From contig CM076955.1 of the NCBI GenBank assembly GCA_039566865.1, positions 64,501 through 128,500 of the forward strand: a stretch of 64,000 nt of DNA. Direction: 5' to 3'. Below, piece by piece: positions 25,801 to 38,133 of the stretch (position 1 is the first letter of the stretch; the number at the start of each line of letters is the position of its first letter). The translations under genes and the position numbers were made by a program. This DNA comes from Aurelia coerulea. Its lineage: Eukaryota; Cnidaria; Scyphozoa; Semaeostomeae; Ulmaridae. Below the pieces are notes generated by a model. The model saw only the letters and a program-made list of their open reading frames with translations. It was not told the DNA's origin and made no database searches.

Positions 25801-28800
25801 ACGAAATAAGGTTGTTATTGATGGTTTCCTCTTGTGAGTTGCAATTGACTAGTCATTACGTGCAATAAACTTGATGTTGAATGATTTCAAATTCATGAAT
25901 AATTATAGACTTTTTCTGTACAATGTTGAATACAAAACACTTGGTGATGTAATTATCTTTGTTTTGGCCAGATCAAATTCCTCAACTGAAGTCTAATAAA
26001 AAGTCCCCAGTCAGTAGTTCTATGTATTCAGGTGTGGAAAAGGGGATAAAATCCAGCAACTGTTGAACAATATTCAAAGGCAAGTAGTAGCTAACATGCA
26101 GATTCTTGATATGGTGTGGGTCGTGTTTCCTTTCCATTAGGTAAAGCCATTTTAGTACAGTGTGTGATACTTGCAATAGTCATGTACTTGATCTATCAGA
26201 TCTGGCCTAAACTAACGGCAAATCATTCAACTTTGATCTGGAAAATGTTATACCGGGTGTCCCAAAAAAAAAGGTAACAGATTTGATTGGGGCTAGCGAT
26301 AAGAATTTAAGTTCAATCAACCCCTGATAAGTTTTGAAGTACTCTTAGATAGTTAACTTGAAGATTGATACCTTATTTGTTGATATTGGTGCATCAAGAG
26401 TTGGAATATTAATCTTGAAAGTCCAAATTTGCCTCCTACTCCAAACCAGAGCTTTTAGGGTTTGGCCTTAGCTGTGAACTCGCTGTGGAATCTCCTCAAT
26501 CATAGCCAAGTGCAAACAAGAAGTCTCGTGCTTAGAAACACATTTTAGTGGAAATTTGACTTTGAACTTTACGATCAGATTCAAGAATTGAGCCCCGAAG
26601 AGACCCCTTTCTTGATTCTACAAAAACTTTAAATTACACCTGCCTGAGAAAAGTTATTCATCAGCGAAATAAGTCCCGTCGGCTTCAACACATAGAATAT
26701 CTTGCAATCATCATTGCTTGAATGAAATGTTTTTGCATCATCTCTCACCCAGGTTGGAAAACATGCGTGATTTGGCCTATGCGTAGTAGCGAGTGAAACA
26801 AATTTGAAGATACGAGCTGCGAATAGACTTTAAAAAGCTGCGAGAGATGCCAAATTAACAATAGGTCTTTTGTTCTCGCCTGCGAGAACCTTTTATTATA
26901 GCTGCGAGTAGCGAGTTTGACACAATATCATAGTTGCGAGTGAATGCAAGTTTTCCAACCTGGTCTCTCACAAAATTATTACGAAACAAGCAATTGTCTA
27001 TGCCCAAGGGAACATAAAAAATGCTCAATCGTGCTTGGCTTGGTGTACTTTTGTAAATGCATTTTGACTGGAGAAAAATATTCCTTGGTGACTATATTCA
27101 TTAATTTGTTTGTTAGTTTTCAGTTTTTACGTTCTTTTCAAACGGGTACCCAAAGGACCGATCCTTGTCCAAAAATGTCTTTGACTGAGGAGATTCCCCT
27201 AACCAGCGCGTTAGCAGTTTAGGCCAAAACCCAAAAGCTCTGGTTTGTAGATGGACGGAATTTTTGGCTTTCGAGATTAATATTTCAACTCTCGATGCAC
27301 CAATATCAACAAACGAGGTATTAATCTTCAAGTTAACTATCGAAGAGTACTTCAAAACTTATTTGGGATTGATTTGACTTATACTCTCATCGCTAGTCCC
27401 CATCAAATCTGTTACCTTTTTTTTGGGACACCCAGTATATGGAGAAGTGCTCCAATCTGCAGTTCCATAAAATAACATTATTGTATATGGTTGTATCAAA
27501 ACCGATATTATGATTTCCTTGGTGACCAAATGGATAATAGGTCTGTATTTCTGACTGGCATCACTGCTGTTTCAGGAAGAAAAAGCGTTCTACGTTGCCT
27601 CTATCTTTGATTATTTTCTTTTGCTTCTCTCTAAGTCGTCAGTTTTGATCAGCTTTTCATTCAGTAGATATTCAGTTTTGTTTGATGGGAAACATCTTCT
27701 CAGAGTCTCATAGGTAAAGGCATCTTCATACTAAAACATGTTACCACAGGTAACTTCATGGTAGTGCAGTATTCACTTGAAAGTTGTTACGATATAAACA
27801 GACTCTGCCCTTTCTACTTTCTGACTCGCAGCCATCTTTTCGTGGAAGCAACCCTAAAGCAACAGCCTCTTTTGCAATTCGAGGCTTGGTGAAAAAACGC
27901 GGGAAAAAGGAAGAGGATGTATCGCTGCTACATTTCATTTGAAGTAATTTTGAGAGCTAGATAAGCTGATGAGGTTCCTTACGCAGTTAATGATGTTAAT
28001 GAACAAAAATTGATGAGGGAAAGCCAGAGGAAAGTGTCATTTTTTGCCGCTGCTACATGTTTCAGTGCAATTTGGTATAGTGCCATTATTGGTAAGATGG
28101 TTAGGCCTATAAAATTTGAAAGTTCGGTTTTTTGGTTTCAGTTTTCCGTTTCATATATTTTAAAATTCCACTACCTACAATTCTATAAACACAAACTAAA
28201 CATATACCTAATACAAATGGAACAAAATCAGACTTAATATAACAGATGAACTGAACACAACAATGGTTATAAAATATGAAGAAAATTACATTTGGGAAAT
28301 ATACAATAGATTCTAAATCAAATTAACAACAAGAAGAATTGTAAGTGGGGGAATTTTTTAAGGAGGAGCTCCCTCAGTAGCTAGGCTAATCGAGGAGAGA
28401 GCACCCCCTGTTTCAAAGATAATTATTGAAAATTATTAATTCTTTCATATTGTATATAAATTTGCAAAAATATTGACATTTCTATGGTTGGTAATTGTTT
28501 TCAAAGAAAAAAGCTTTGAGTTTTCTACGAAAGCTATAAGCAGATGGTGAACTTTTTATCTCTACAGAAATGTTATTCCAGCACTTTGCTCCATGGTAAC
28601 GCACTGACCTGTGACCATATTGCAGGGTATTTTTCTGACAAACAAAAATACAATTTGTGGTGACTTGCCATGTACCATGTTGATGAGCAGATTCAACTAA
28701 TGGAAAGAAAGAATGAATTGGTGGTCATCATCAGTCCAGATCAAGAGAGGGCAGCAGATTTGTTTACAATTTCCTTGAAATTAAATTAAATTCTTAATGC

Positions 28801-31800
28801 TTTTAAAAAGATGCAATGTACTCAATGCGTTTTACCATAGTTTTACACAACATCATATCAATAACATCCTAAATGCAAAGTAAATGGGATGTAATGTATG
28901 TAATGTAATACAGACAGACCACAATTGTTCCAAATAAAATCTTATTAATTTGTAGTGAATGGTTTCCATAGTGCAGGAAATACATCAATCAAGGAATCTG
29001 TGGGCAGCATTGATTGCAGAAAACCAAAGTTTTGCTGAAGTTTGTAGAGTTAAAAACTGAAACCATACCATACTGTATGGCTCAAACCATATTTGTGCTT
29101 CAGTGTATGGATGTGTCATGGAGATATACAAATTTCTGTTCCATTTTGAGTAGTTGGTAATATTGTCAGTATTTTAGGGCTAAATGTAGTGACATTTAAA
29201 GGAAACCGTCTGGAGGCCATGTCAGTGATTCTCCAAAATATGGGTATTAATTTCTAAAACATTGCGATAAAAATGTCAGTGAATAGGGTCTAACTGCTGA
29301 GACTTTTCTCAGTGAAAAGGGTATATTTTGGAAAGCTTCAGACAAGCTTGTGTATCACCTTTTATATAGAAGTGCACCCGCTGGGGTTCCGACATAGCAA
29401 GTAGCCTGCCCTACCCGCCAAGGCAAAATAAATTTCAAACTTCTCCGAATCCACGTAATTCACATTTTGCAGTAAGCCAAGACAAATATTTTAGATACAT
29501 CATTTTAGTCTTTTTACATAAAAAGAAATATTATCTAATGATTTTTAAAATATGTGATTTTAATCTTTTACATAAAAACTAGTGTATGCAGTACATTTCA
29601 GACTGTTATGTGAGAACTTGGTTTGCTACTGGGGCTTTCAATCGTTCCATGTCTTCTATCATAATAATTTCATCTGCCAGACTGTTCCAATCAACAATTG
29701 TTCTCGGGAAGAAGCTGTATTTATAATTATCACATGCTGTGCTCATCTGTATTGGTCGCCAAGCCCCTGAAGAGAGAGATCTAGTTGTTCGCATTGCTGG
29801 CATCATGATGTAGGATGGTAATGAGATTGCAATATCATAATTTTGTAGAATTTTCGAATGTACACGATAGTGACAGAAACTCTTACGCCACTCGGTCGAA
29901 CTTTGTGTATAAACATGTATAAAAATGTTGCTCGATCCAAGCTCTTTTTTAGAATAGCTAAAAGGTCTATTTTGTAGAAACTGGACGGCTAGAATTCCTC
30001 TGCAGCAGCCACACAAATGTGGCACAAGTTTTGGGGTGGGGTACCCTGTAGGCTGGATAATGCTGACCCCGTAATCGTTTAATAGCCTCCTAATAGTGAC
30101 CGTCAGGAGTGACTCTTAACCCTCATATTACAGTAAAATTTATAACCTTCTGCTCTGCTCTGATGCTGTCCCACAAAATTTTTAAGCAACAAATACTGAC
30201 TGTTTTTAAATGATCTCAAGTTCATATTTAGTTTCATTCAAATTTGACCCAATTACCAGAAAATTGACCTTTACTTTAATCTGTTTAGGAAAAAGTTGTC
30301 ACAATTCAGTCACAGCAAAGATTGGAAACATGCAGCAAACTATGTAGCGAAATGTTATATTGAAGATGTTGCAAATAAAACCTATTTTGATGATGTGAAA
30401 TTACAAATGGATGCAAAAGTTTGGGCTGAAGAGTTTAACAGACAAAATCCTCCAAAAAAGGTTTGATTATTTCTTGTTTCTTAATTTCATTGTACAATTT
30501 TACTTTGATTCTTAATTTAGGTGACTTGAAATTTGAAAAAGCCATACTGTTATCATATTGCTTCAATCAGTGTACTTTACTGGTTTCCTATTTTTCAACA
30601 GGTGGATATTTTTCAAGTTTACATTATTGAGCTCGTGGAACGTGACAGTGCTCAGTTGTTTCATGTTGAACATTTCATTGAAGGCAATTATGTCAAGTAC
30701 AATTCAAATTCAGGATTTGTTTTAAGAGATGAAAACTTTCGAATGACTCCACAGGTTTGATTTCTCTCTTTTATTTTGTGTGCATATCCTTTTTAACGTT
30801 GCTTAGAAAGGGGGTAATGAGAGGAAAACAACTCTACAACGTTTCTTTTAAATTCAAGAATAGACAGCTTCGACATAGGAAAAATATTTCAAAGTGAAGC
30901 GTTTAACCTTGACTAAATGATGACTGATTTTGTTAGATTGAATTTAATTGAAACTGCACATGAAAGGATTACTTTGATTTTCATGAGAAATCGTTAAACC
31001 TTACTTCTAAAAAACACCATTTGCTTGTGTTTGCTTTCCGTTTTAAGTTCTAGTTTTGGGATGGTGGTAAATTTGTGGTTTGGCAAAGAGTACACCTTTT
31101 TGACATCCGCGCACCAAATTTGCATGAGGAGACTGGGGTGAGAATTTGGGTGAAAAATGGCTACGCCTTTCCATGTCTGTATTGGCACTGTATGGAATTA
31201 AATTTTCTTGGAGTTTGCGAATCTTTAGTATCGCCACCTCACTTAAATCATCGTCTATCTTAGTAGAATTTTATTGTTTATTGAGTTCCTGCGAAATTCC
31301 TGCGAAAATCATTGATTGGTTCTTCATTGTAATATTGTCAGGTTTGGGACAACCAACATTAGAATGAAGAACCAATCCATGATCTTAATTCAATCATATG
31401 ATGTCACATGATATCTTGATATGACTTCTGAATTATATTACTCATTCATTTCATATTTCAGAAATAGAATCTTTTCAGTTTAACATAATGTTACTAATTA
31501 TTTTTCAGGCGTTTAGTCACTTTACATTTGAGAGATCTGGGCACCAATTAATTGTAGTTGATGTCCAAGGCGTTGGTGATTTGTACACAGACCCCCAAAT
31601 TCATACAGCGTGCAGCACTGGATACGGTGAGGCAAATCTTGGTGCAAAAGGAATGGCCCTCTTCTTCGCCTCTCATAAGTGCAATAAAATATGTAAAGAA
31701 CTTGGTCTTGCTTCGTTTGATTTAAGCCCATTTGAAGAAAGAAGGCTAGAAGATATGTTAAGTTCATCACAGCCATCTACAAAACTTCGGGAAACGTATT

Positions 31801-34800
31801 ACATTGGTAAAAGAAAGATGTCAGCCATATTTGATCTGGTAGAGAAGTTGTCCTCTTCTGGGTATTCTTCAGATGCAAGCAGCATCCCAGAAAGCCGACG
31901 ATGGAGTCAGTCTACTGATGATTTCAATGACGGCGAACCATCCGGGATATTATCAGAATCATTGCCAAGTAATTCATCTTTGCAAGTAAATATTTCATAA
32001 TTTGTTGTTTTCTCGTTCTTATTTTATTCTACCAGATGCACCAAAAAAGCTGCCCACTTTGGCAGGCCACAATAGATCGTATAATGCACCAATTTTGAAG
32101 ATTTATCACTTCATCTTTAGCACAACCCTGAATTCGACTTTAGGATTTTTGGCATTTTTCTATGTTTCTATTTTTAGAGCTATAAGCGCGTTTCTTGGTG
32201 ATTTGGGGATTCGAAAATCGATTAGTGTAATCTGCTGCACGAGCATTAGTTAGATAATTTGAATATGAAGGCAGAAACACCGCAATACGACAAAAAACAA
32301 CAGCAAATGAGTGAATATATTTCATACCAATATTTCATCGTGCCATGCAGGACTTCTTCAGGGCTGTTATGTTGAATGACATTAGTTGAATGACTGGTTG
32401 TTGTTAAACTCTGCAGTAGTTGCAATATAATGCCGCGAAAAGCCGTTCCCTGTATAACAAATTCAGCAAAACACCATACTTGTTTGACCTCGTGACATTT
32501 CTCTATTTGTCTTTTTAACCCCCCTGACGGATTCAGGAAGGCAAACCTGCACGCAACCTGCACCAAAGCATAAATTCAATGAAATCACAAAAGACAAGAG
32601 ATTTCTTTGTATCACTAAAATTAAGTTTCATTTCATTTCTCCCAACATAGAATCATTATTGCTCGTGCAGTAGATTACAAGTGATCGATTTCTAAATCCC
32701 AAATCATCCCGGAAAAAATTTCTTTTGTCCATTCATGTCGAGTCTTAAGAGAATTTGATTGATCTTTTTCTAATCGTTTTTAGTGTTTTCGAAAGCGAAA
32801 AGTTTAAGAAACTCGCTTATTGCTCTCGATACTGAAAAGAAAAGAATTTACAAAAAATCCTAGAAGCGAATTCAGCCTTTTTGCTTTTTGCTCTTCGAAA
32901 TCAGTCGATTGTACAATTTATCGTGGCCTGTGTAAAGTGAACAGCTGTTTTTTAGCGCACCCGTTACCTTGCTGTTACCCCTTACTCTACTCTACCTTCT
33001 TAATGTATTGTATCCTTTATATTTTTGATACTATCAGAGTTGTCACGAAGTAATTCATCTTTTCAAAAAAGTTCATGAGATTGGATATGCCAAAGAATTG
33101 AAAGTTTTTGTGTGCAGAAAATTGCATACATTGGGATGAATTAAAATCAAAATTTGGTTGAAAGTTGAAAGGCAGACCTGCTTTTGTTTTTAAGAAAACT
33201 ATTTAGAGACAGGGTTTCTTCATTGTAAATAGTGTTTTATATTTTGATTTGTTTCATAGCATTTGATCTATTCCTTTTATTATATGTAGATTGTAAGTAT
33301 CTGTATTGTAAACTAATGTTTGTATGGGAGGGAGGGCCCCTTGAAAACAAGCTTTTGCTGAAGTGCAACCCCCCTGAAAGGAATTTGATAGAAAAATATA
33401 TGAAATATAGAGAATTTCCTCATTCAGAACAATTCGCAAGTATCTTTCAACTCCCTGATAACTAGATGAAATTTCATATTTTCAAGTTTTTTCAATATAT
33501 CGTAAATATGAGTGAAATTAAGATTGCTCTAGAACTCTAAAAGTCTCCAGAATGTTTCATCAGTTTTAGTGATGTAGATTTTCACATCTACGTTGGCATT
33601 TCTACTCCAAACTGATTGTCTATTGATTGAGTTCAATTGAGTTCGATTGATGACTGAATAAATCCTGCATACGCAAATCGCGAAACGCCGATGCAATATT
33701 TTGGGACTACCTGTATATCATTTTAATTATTTACATTATTTATTTAATTATTTCAACCTCATTTCGAAAACTGAAAAGTATTTATCCCTCTAAAAGTGAG
33801 CAGTTTTACCGAATTACTATCTTTCTTTCTTGTAACATTTTATTATGTTATATGGTGGTTTTCGATGCAGGACCCTCGTTTATGACACATCTTAAGATGT
33901 TGAAGAAATTTATCCTGTGTAAACATTATTATTACTATCATTTCAATTATTTCTTCGTCATTGACAGCTCATGCTTTTTGTAAAATATTTCTTTTTTCAA
34001 CTATAGGATAATGATCCATCAGACCTGGCATCTTTTTTTGCAAAATTCAACCTGAAAAGATCATGCATCGATGGGAACAATCTTCTCGATGAAAATGAAG
34101 TTAAAGCCAAAGATCATAAACATTGTATCGTCAGTCAGCCAATTGTAGTAGATGATGTTTTTGAAGAAGATCGCAGCAAAGCGATTCACACTGATCTCGA
34201 CTTATTACAAGATACGATGCTTGGCATGGTGAGATATTTATCATTTATTGATCTCCTGCCTATAAAGGCTTCATTGATCCCAAAACTCATTATTTTCGTA
34301 TATCCCCTCTCCCCCTGAACTGACATGTCGCTACAGCTATGACTCATTTCCCAACGCTTCCAGAAACGAATTAGCTTCGTTATGACTCAACTTGGCCTAA
34401 ATCAGCTGCTAGTTTATTCTCAGAACCACCGAGCTCAAAGCGCCCCCAAAAGGGTTGTTTCCTGGATTGCTGCACAGTAAAACAGGCTATCAGTAGATAG
34501 ATGTTTCTTTGACCCACTAAAGTAATAAACTCTTGCCTCAAAGTGATGCTCTACTTGTTTTAGAGACGCAAAACATTTCTTAAATTCGCTCGCTGCAGGC
34601 CAATTGAACATGACTTTTTGTTTGCTTTAGGCGGGAAATCCCACTGAAAAAGAGCCAGTCAATGAGAATAAGTTATTCAAAATCTTGCATTCTGATTGGT
34701 TGTAACCAAAAAATTGGCCCCCAGAAAATTTTTCCCATTTTCAGAAGAGTTTAAAAACAGGTCCTTCACTGCAGCAACAACAACTATCAATGAATTTTGA

Positions 34801-37800
34801 TGAGTGAGAAACAAGGCAATTAAATGATAGACGAGATAGATTCTCGCACGTCCTACATCACTCTAGGGACAGCAAAAACCCACATGTTTGGACAAAGGAT
34901 TTCAAAATATTAGGTTCAAATTATAGCTCGACGACTAAACGAAAAATCAGTGAATCGCTATTCATTAGTGAATACGTGCCTACAATGAATACACAAGAGA
35001 CATCATATCCATTGAAACTGTTTAATTAGCCAGGAACTTTCACTTTGATTTAAATTCTTAATTTTAGATTCTAACTGATCTATGTAAACCCTTAGGGATG
35101 TACTTTCTCAATTGTTTGTAATATAGAGTTTAGATGTTTACGCTGTACTCATTCATCACCTGATGATGCCGTATGGATATACAGTGAAATATTGTAAATT
35201 TTATCAATGGATATTGAAACATGAAGCTTCTCGTAATACTTTTTCTTATCAATTAAATGAAGAGTCTGGTTGATTGCCTCCCTCCCTTCATTGTGCCTAC
35301 CTACTCCCAGTACTTAATAGACCTTTTAGCTATTCTGAAAAGAATCAGAATCGAACGCTATTTCGCTACATTTTGTAGAATTTTCGAATGTGCACAATAG
35401 TGATAGAAGCTCTATCGCCACTCGATCGAACTTCGCATAGAAAAATGTATAAAAATGACGTTCGATCCAGGCTCTTTTGTAGAATAGCTAAAAGGTCTAT
35501 TGCTGCAAAGCAACGCTGGCTGATTTTAATGTACTTCAAAGATCCTTATTCCCCCATCCTTTCTCCTGTCATCGTTTCTTCTTTCTCTTGTTGGTTTATA
35601 GGTTCATTTGGAGCTGGCACTCTTCAATCAAATCGGTCGTTTCACGGAGAATGAGGCAGATATGGACTCTGCTTTATTTCATTTAGAGCATGCAGCCTCA
35701 AGTGATTCAATTGAAGCAAATCAAGCACTTGCTAAGATTTATTTGCAGTTGCCGCATGATATTCTCGAAAATTTCATCGCTGAGGTTAGTGCTCCAGTTT
35801 TTATCTATTTCATAAATGACATGAATGTAAATTTCACTCTTTTTCTATTGACTAGTTGAGCGACTGATTTTAGCCAGGAAAAATTCTAAAAGTTATTGAA
35901 CATGCTCGCTTTTTATATTCAGGGAGTAGTAGCCTTTCAAACGCTGGCCGTTTTTTACTCCCCCGGTGCATTTACATATTATACATTACAAAAACGGGGG
36001 TCACGGTACGTTTTACATATTATACATTACAAAAACGGGGGTCACGGTACTTTTTACATATTATACATTACAAAAACGGGGGTCACGGTACGTTTTACAT
36101 ATTATACATTACAAAAACGGGGGTCACGGTACGTTTTACAAATTATACATTACAAAAACGGGGGTCACGGTACGTTTTACATATTATACATTACAAAAAC
36201 GGGGGTCACGGTACGTTTTACATATTATACATTACAAAAACGGGGGTCACGGTGATTTTTACATATTATACATTACAAAAAAGGGGGTCACGGTACATTT
36301 TACATATTATACATTACAAAAACGGGGGTCACGGTACGTTTTACATATTATACATTACAAAAACGGGGGTCACGGTACGTTTTACATATTATACATTACA
36401 AAAACGGGGGTCACGGTGATTTTTACATATTATACATTACAAAAAAGGGGGTCACGGTACATTTTACATATTATACATTACAAAAACGGGGGTCACGGTA
36501 CGTTTTACATATTATACATTACAAAAACGGGGGTCACGGTGATTTTTACATATTATACATTACAAAAAAGGGGGTCACGGTACATTTTACATATTATACA
36601 TTACAAAAACGGGGGTCACGGTACGTTTTACATATTATACATTACAAAAACGGGGGTCACGAAGAGCAAGATACTCTGCTCCAGTATTCTCGTTTTTGAA
36701 TTATTTTGGATAGATTTGCTTGCATCTTGTTGTTGCAACATTGGTGCAACTTTTTGCCATCTGTTGGACAGTTGATAATTTATTTGAGATGTTTCTGTAG
36801 TCGCTAATAATTGCCAAATTTAGTTTTTTACAATTTCTTTTCTCATAATAGGATAATGAATTCAATTACAATAAAGGAATTGCATATTTGTTAAATGCAG
36901 CAAACAAAGGAGACAGAGAATCCATGTTGCTAGCAGCAAATTTATTCTATTCTGGTGAACGACTTGGATCCAGGTTCGTATCTTTATTTCTATTTATTCA
37001 CTAGCAATCAAATTTTTGCTATTTCTATCAACACGGCAAATTTGCCAAAATAAGGATTTAATGAAACCAGGCAGACCTCTAACCCACTGAAAGTCATCTA
37101 AAACATAAGATCGATACGTTTTACATCAGCTTAGGAATAGGCGTGTCAGATTGACGTTCCCGGTGCATGCAAATGATTTTCAATAACGGCAAAAGTTATC
37201 TTTTTTTGAAGCAAGGAAAACTCTAATACAACAAGGGGATTGAGTGTTTGGATGAATCCGATCTGAGCTGTATTTTCTCAGGATGATATGCTTTTTGTGT
37301 CCTTGCATTGTAGCTGATCAAAATCGATCTCCTTTTCAATGAATTTCTACCAGTTTCGGAATCGCATGTAGTCGCTATTAAATCCTTTATTTCGCCTTTT
37401 TAAGATCTCGATAAAAATAGCAGCGCATTTTATGAAGCTAGCCTAACTATTGAGCTTCCAAGAAACGTTGACTCATTGATTTGGGCGATTTATTCTTTTT
37501 TGTAACAGATTTCACTTTCTTGATCACTAGCATACCATTTATCTAACCTCAGTCAATTTCCATTTAAAATTGTTTTCCTTCCTTGTCCTTTTAGAGTTTA
37601 GTCGATCAATATGTATCCTGTTTGATTTGCTTCAGGTTAATGTTATCCATTTGACTGAATTTCATTTTATTTTATTGCTATGCTGCATTTGCGTTGTGAT
37701 AACAGGTAATTGGAGTTGTTCCTCTTCATATGATACTTTTTGGGTTTTTACGTTTACCGTTCACCTTTAAATTGTTTTCTTGGGCTGAGACATGCATTAA

Positions 37801-38133
37801 AATCAATAAATCTGCCTATCAAGACAGTTTTCATTGGGACTGACATTTTATAACAGAGATCGTTCATGGACAGAAGCAATACATTGGTATGAAAAGGCAC
37901 TGGAGATCTCAGAGAGCGACTTTGATGGCTTAAGTGAAAACCCACATCACAAAGTGTATGCACGGATGGCTGAAATGTATCAGAAGGGAGGCTTTGGACT
38001 AGAACGAGACCCAAATCGATCTGGTGAGCTTTATAACGATGCTGGTGAATCAGCAATGAATGTAATGCAAGGGAAGCTAGCTAATAAATATTACATGCTT
38101 GCGGAGGAGGTCTGGGCTGAGATAGATGAATAG
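22856..38133 (+). CDS. EEF2K: Eukaryotic elongation factor 2 kinase (alpha-kinase)
   Basis: Calcium/calmodulin-dependent alpha-kinase that phosphorylates eEF-2 and slows translation elongation in the cytosol. Nine coding exons: 22856-23155, 23738-23775, 30289-30460, 30602-30754, 31509-31985, 34007-34228, 35602-35784, 36852-36973, 37857-38133; phases agree and give 647 residues (human about 725). Seen: a calmodulin-binding-like segment AWKGAVIKAK (W48) before the kinase; RGAMRKCFR (about 104-112); catalytic lysine in YVAKCY (K134); DVQGVGDLYTD with D239, Q241 and D249; zinc ligands H225, H277, C279 and C283; T312 and T317 where mammalian autophosphorylation sites lie; a serine-rich linker (about 306-380); SEL1-like repeats; and a conserved C-terminal YY..AEE.WAEIDE tail. 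An acceptor lies just upstream of the ATG (exon starts 22855), so a 5' untranslated exon, or further N-terminal coding sequence, exists upstream and was not located. The 6.5 kb second intron is full of transposons. Confidence 0.97.
23684..23737 (+). repeat. Triplicated splice-acceptor motif before a 38-nt exon
   Basis: A 17-bp unit (TCCTTTTCTTATTTTAG) is repeated in tandem in front of exon 2 of the eEF-2 kinase gene, giving AG acceptors ending at 23703, 23720 and 23737. Only the last one joins exon 1 (phase 0) to SFARGAMRKCFR in frame. Use of the upstream ones would add 17 or 34 nt and shift the frame. Confidence 0.85.
24469..25017. mobile_element. TA-flanked Tc1/mariner-type MITE, family A copy 1
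   Basis: A 545-bp element (24471-25015) between TA dinucleotides. Its inverted termini are CCGGGTGTCCCAAAAAAA followed by GTACTCCTGTTT. No transposase is present. A full second copy lies at 49823-50373. TA duplication and this kind of terminus fit the Tc1/mariner superfamily. It lies in intron 2 of the eEF-2 kinase gene. Confidence 0.85.
25590..25680 (+). repeat. Dispersed repeat, inverted partner at 29341-29405
   Basis: The block with GCGGGTGCACTTCTATATAA, AAGGTGAT and CAAGCTTGTCTG occurs here and, reverse-complemented, at 29341-29405. This copy has an extra internal duplication of GTTCCGACC. The two blocks are 3.7 kb apart in the same intron, so they are either two insertions of one repeat or the ends of a larger element. 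Confidence 0.7.
26251..27437. mobile_element. TA-flanked MITE with very long inverted repeats, family B
   Basis: A 1183-bp element (26253-27435) with TA at both flanks. The inverted ends start CCGGGTGTCCC (left) and CTGGGTGTCCC (right, reverse complement), then A-run and GGTAACAGATTTGAT. Similarity continues inward for about 250 bp on each side (GTTAACT..AAGATT, CACCAATATCAACAAA, CCAGAGCTTTT). No transposase is recognisable. A younger hAT-type MITE is inserted in its middle. Degraded relatives are at 42815-43186 and 53067-53235. Confidence 0.82.
26741..26971. mobile_element. hAT-type MITE nested in family B element
   Basis: A 215-bp element (26749-26963) with inverted termini CCAGGTTGGAAAAC and GTTTTCCAACCTGG, flanked by an exact 8-bp duplication TCTCTCAC (26741-26748 and 26964-26971). 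An 8-bp target duplication with short termini is typical of hAT elements. The interior carries several GCGAG repeats and no ORF. Confidence 0.82.
28362..28700 (-). pseudogene. LINE 3' end, minus strand, family with GAGCTCC 3' hairpin
   Basis: Reading the minus strand, the frame ending at the stop 28482-28484 has SVRYHGAKCWNNI, then SFRRKLKAFF, the usual C-terminal LINE motif (R.YHG.K.WN, F+.KLK). The 3' UTR downstream (28362-28412 on the plus strand) has a GGAGGAGCTCC and GAGAGAGCACCCCCTG block shared with the minus-strand LINE tail at 47267-47460. The rest of the element is missing. Confidence 0.72.
29341..29405 (-). repeat. Dispersed repeat, inverted copy of 25590-25680
   Basis: Reverse complement of the block at 25590-25680, with the same TATATAGAAGTGCACCCGC core. 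This copy lacks the GTTCCGACC duplication and so may be closer to the ancestral sequence. Confidence 0.7.
29606..30025 (-). pseudogene. LINE C-terminal fragment carrying an embedded MITE
   Basis: The minus-strand frame encodes a LINE reverse-transcriptase tail with ACDNYKYSFFPRTIVDWNSL, the pattern Y+.SFFPRTI.DWN.L shared by many CR1-like elements. Its 5' part (29841-29971) is not LINE sequence but a copy of the small AGACCTTTTAGCTATTCT MITE found complete at 35316-35501, which by chance keeps the frame open. It is a dead insertion in intron 2 of the eEF-2 kinase gene. Confidence 0.75.
32030..33725. mobile_element. Probable TA-flanked element related to the 41725 repeat
   Basis: The left part (TTGGCAGGCCACAATA, TTTTGAAGATT, ATCTTTAGC) and the inverted segment at about 32690-32830 (AAATCCCAAATCA, TTTTCGAAAGCGAAAAG, AACTCGC) match the element in the TSSK-like gene intron at 41723-42140. 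Possible ends are TA-CCAGATGCACCAAAAAA at 32030 and TTTTGGGACTACCTG-TA at 33723; the terminal match is poor. It lies between exons 5 and 6 of the eEF-2 kinase gene. Confidence 0.45.
35316..35501. mobile_element. Small MITE, 186 bp, termini AATAGACCTTTTAGCTATTC
   Basis: Perfect inverted termini (AATAGACCTTTTAGCTATTC at the left, its complement at the right end) enclose a short non-coding interior with ATTTTCGAATGT, CGCCACTCG.TCGAACTT and ATGTATAAAAATG. A partial copy in the same orientation is at 29841-29971. No clear target duplication is visible, so the superfamily is undetermined. Confidence 0.72.
35971..36660. repeat. 41-bp minisatellite, ~17 copies, in eEF-2 kinase intron
   Basis: Near-identical 41-bp units containing ACATATTATACATTAC, AAAAACGGGGGTCACGG and TACGTTTT. 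Variant units (GATTTTT after CACGG, AAAAAAGGGGG, TACATTTT) recur at 36253, 36417 and 36540, giving a higher-order pattern of three or four units. A 41-bp period cycles through all three frames, so two frames are fully open (269 and 119 codons, HIIHYKNGGHG/ILYITKTGVT repeats); these are artefacts. The array lies about 190 bp upstream of exon 8. Confidence 0.97.

Noticed and set aside
29606..30025. 139-codon minus-strand ORF as a host gene
   Set aside because: It is a LINE reverse-transcriptase tail joined to a MITE copy.
35966..36775. 269-codon ORF, longest in the window
   Set aside because: Almost entirely the 41-bp minisatellite; the peptide is a 41-residue repeat with no family, inside a eukaryotic intron.
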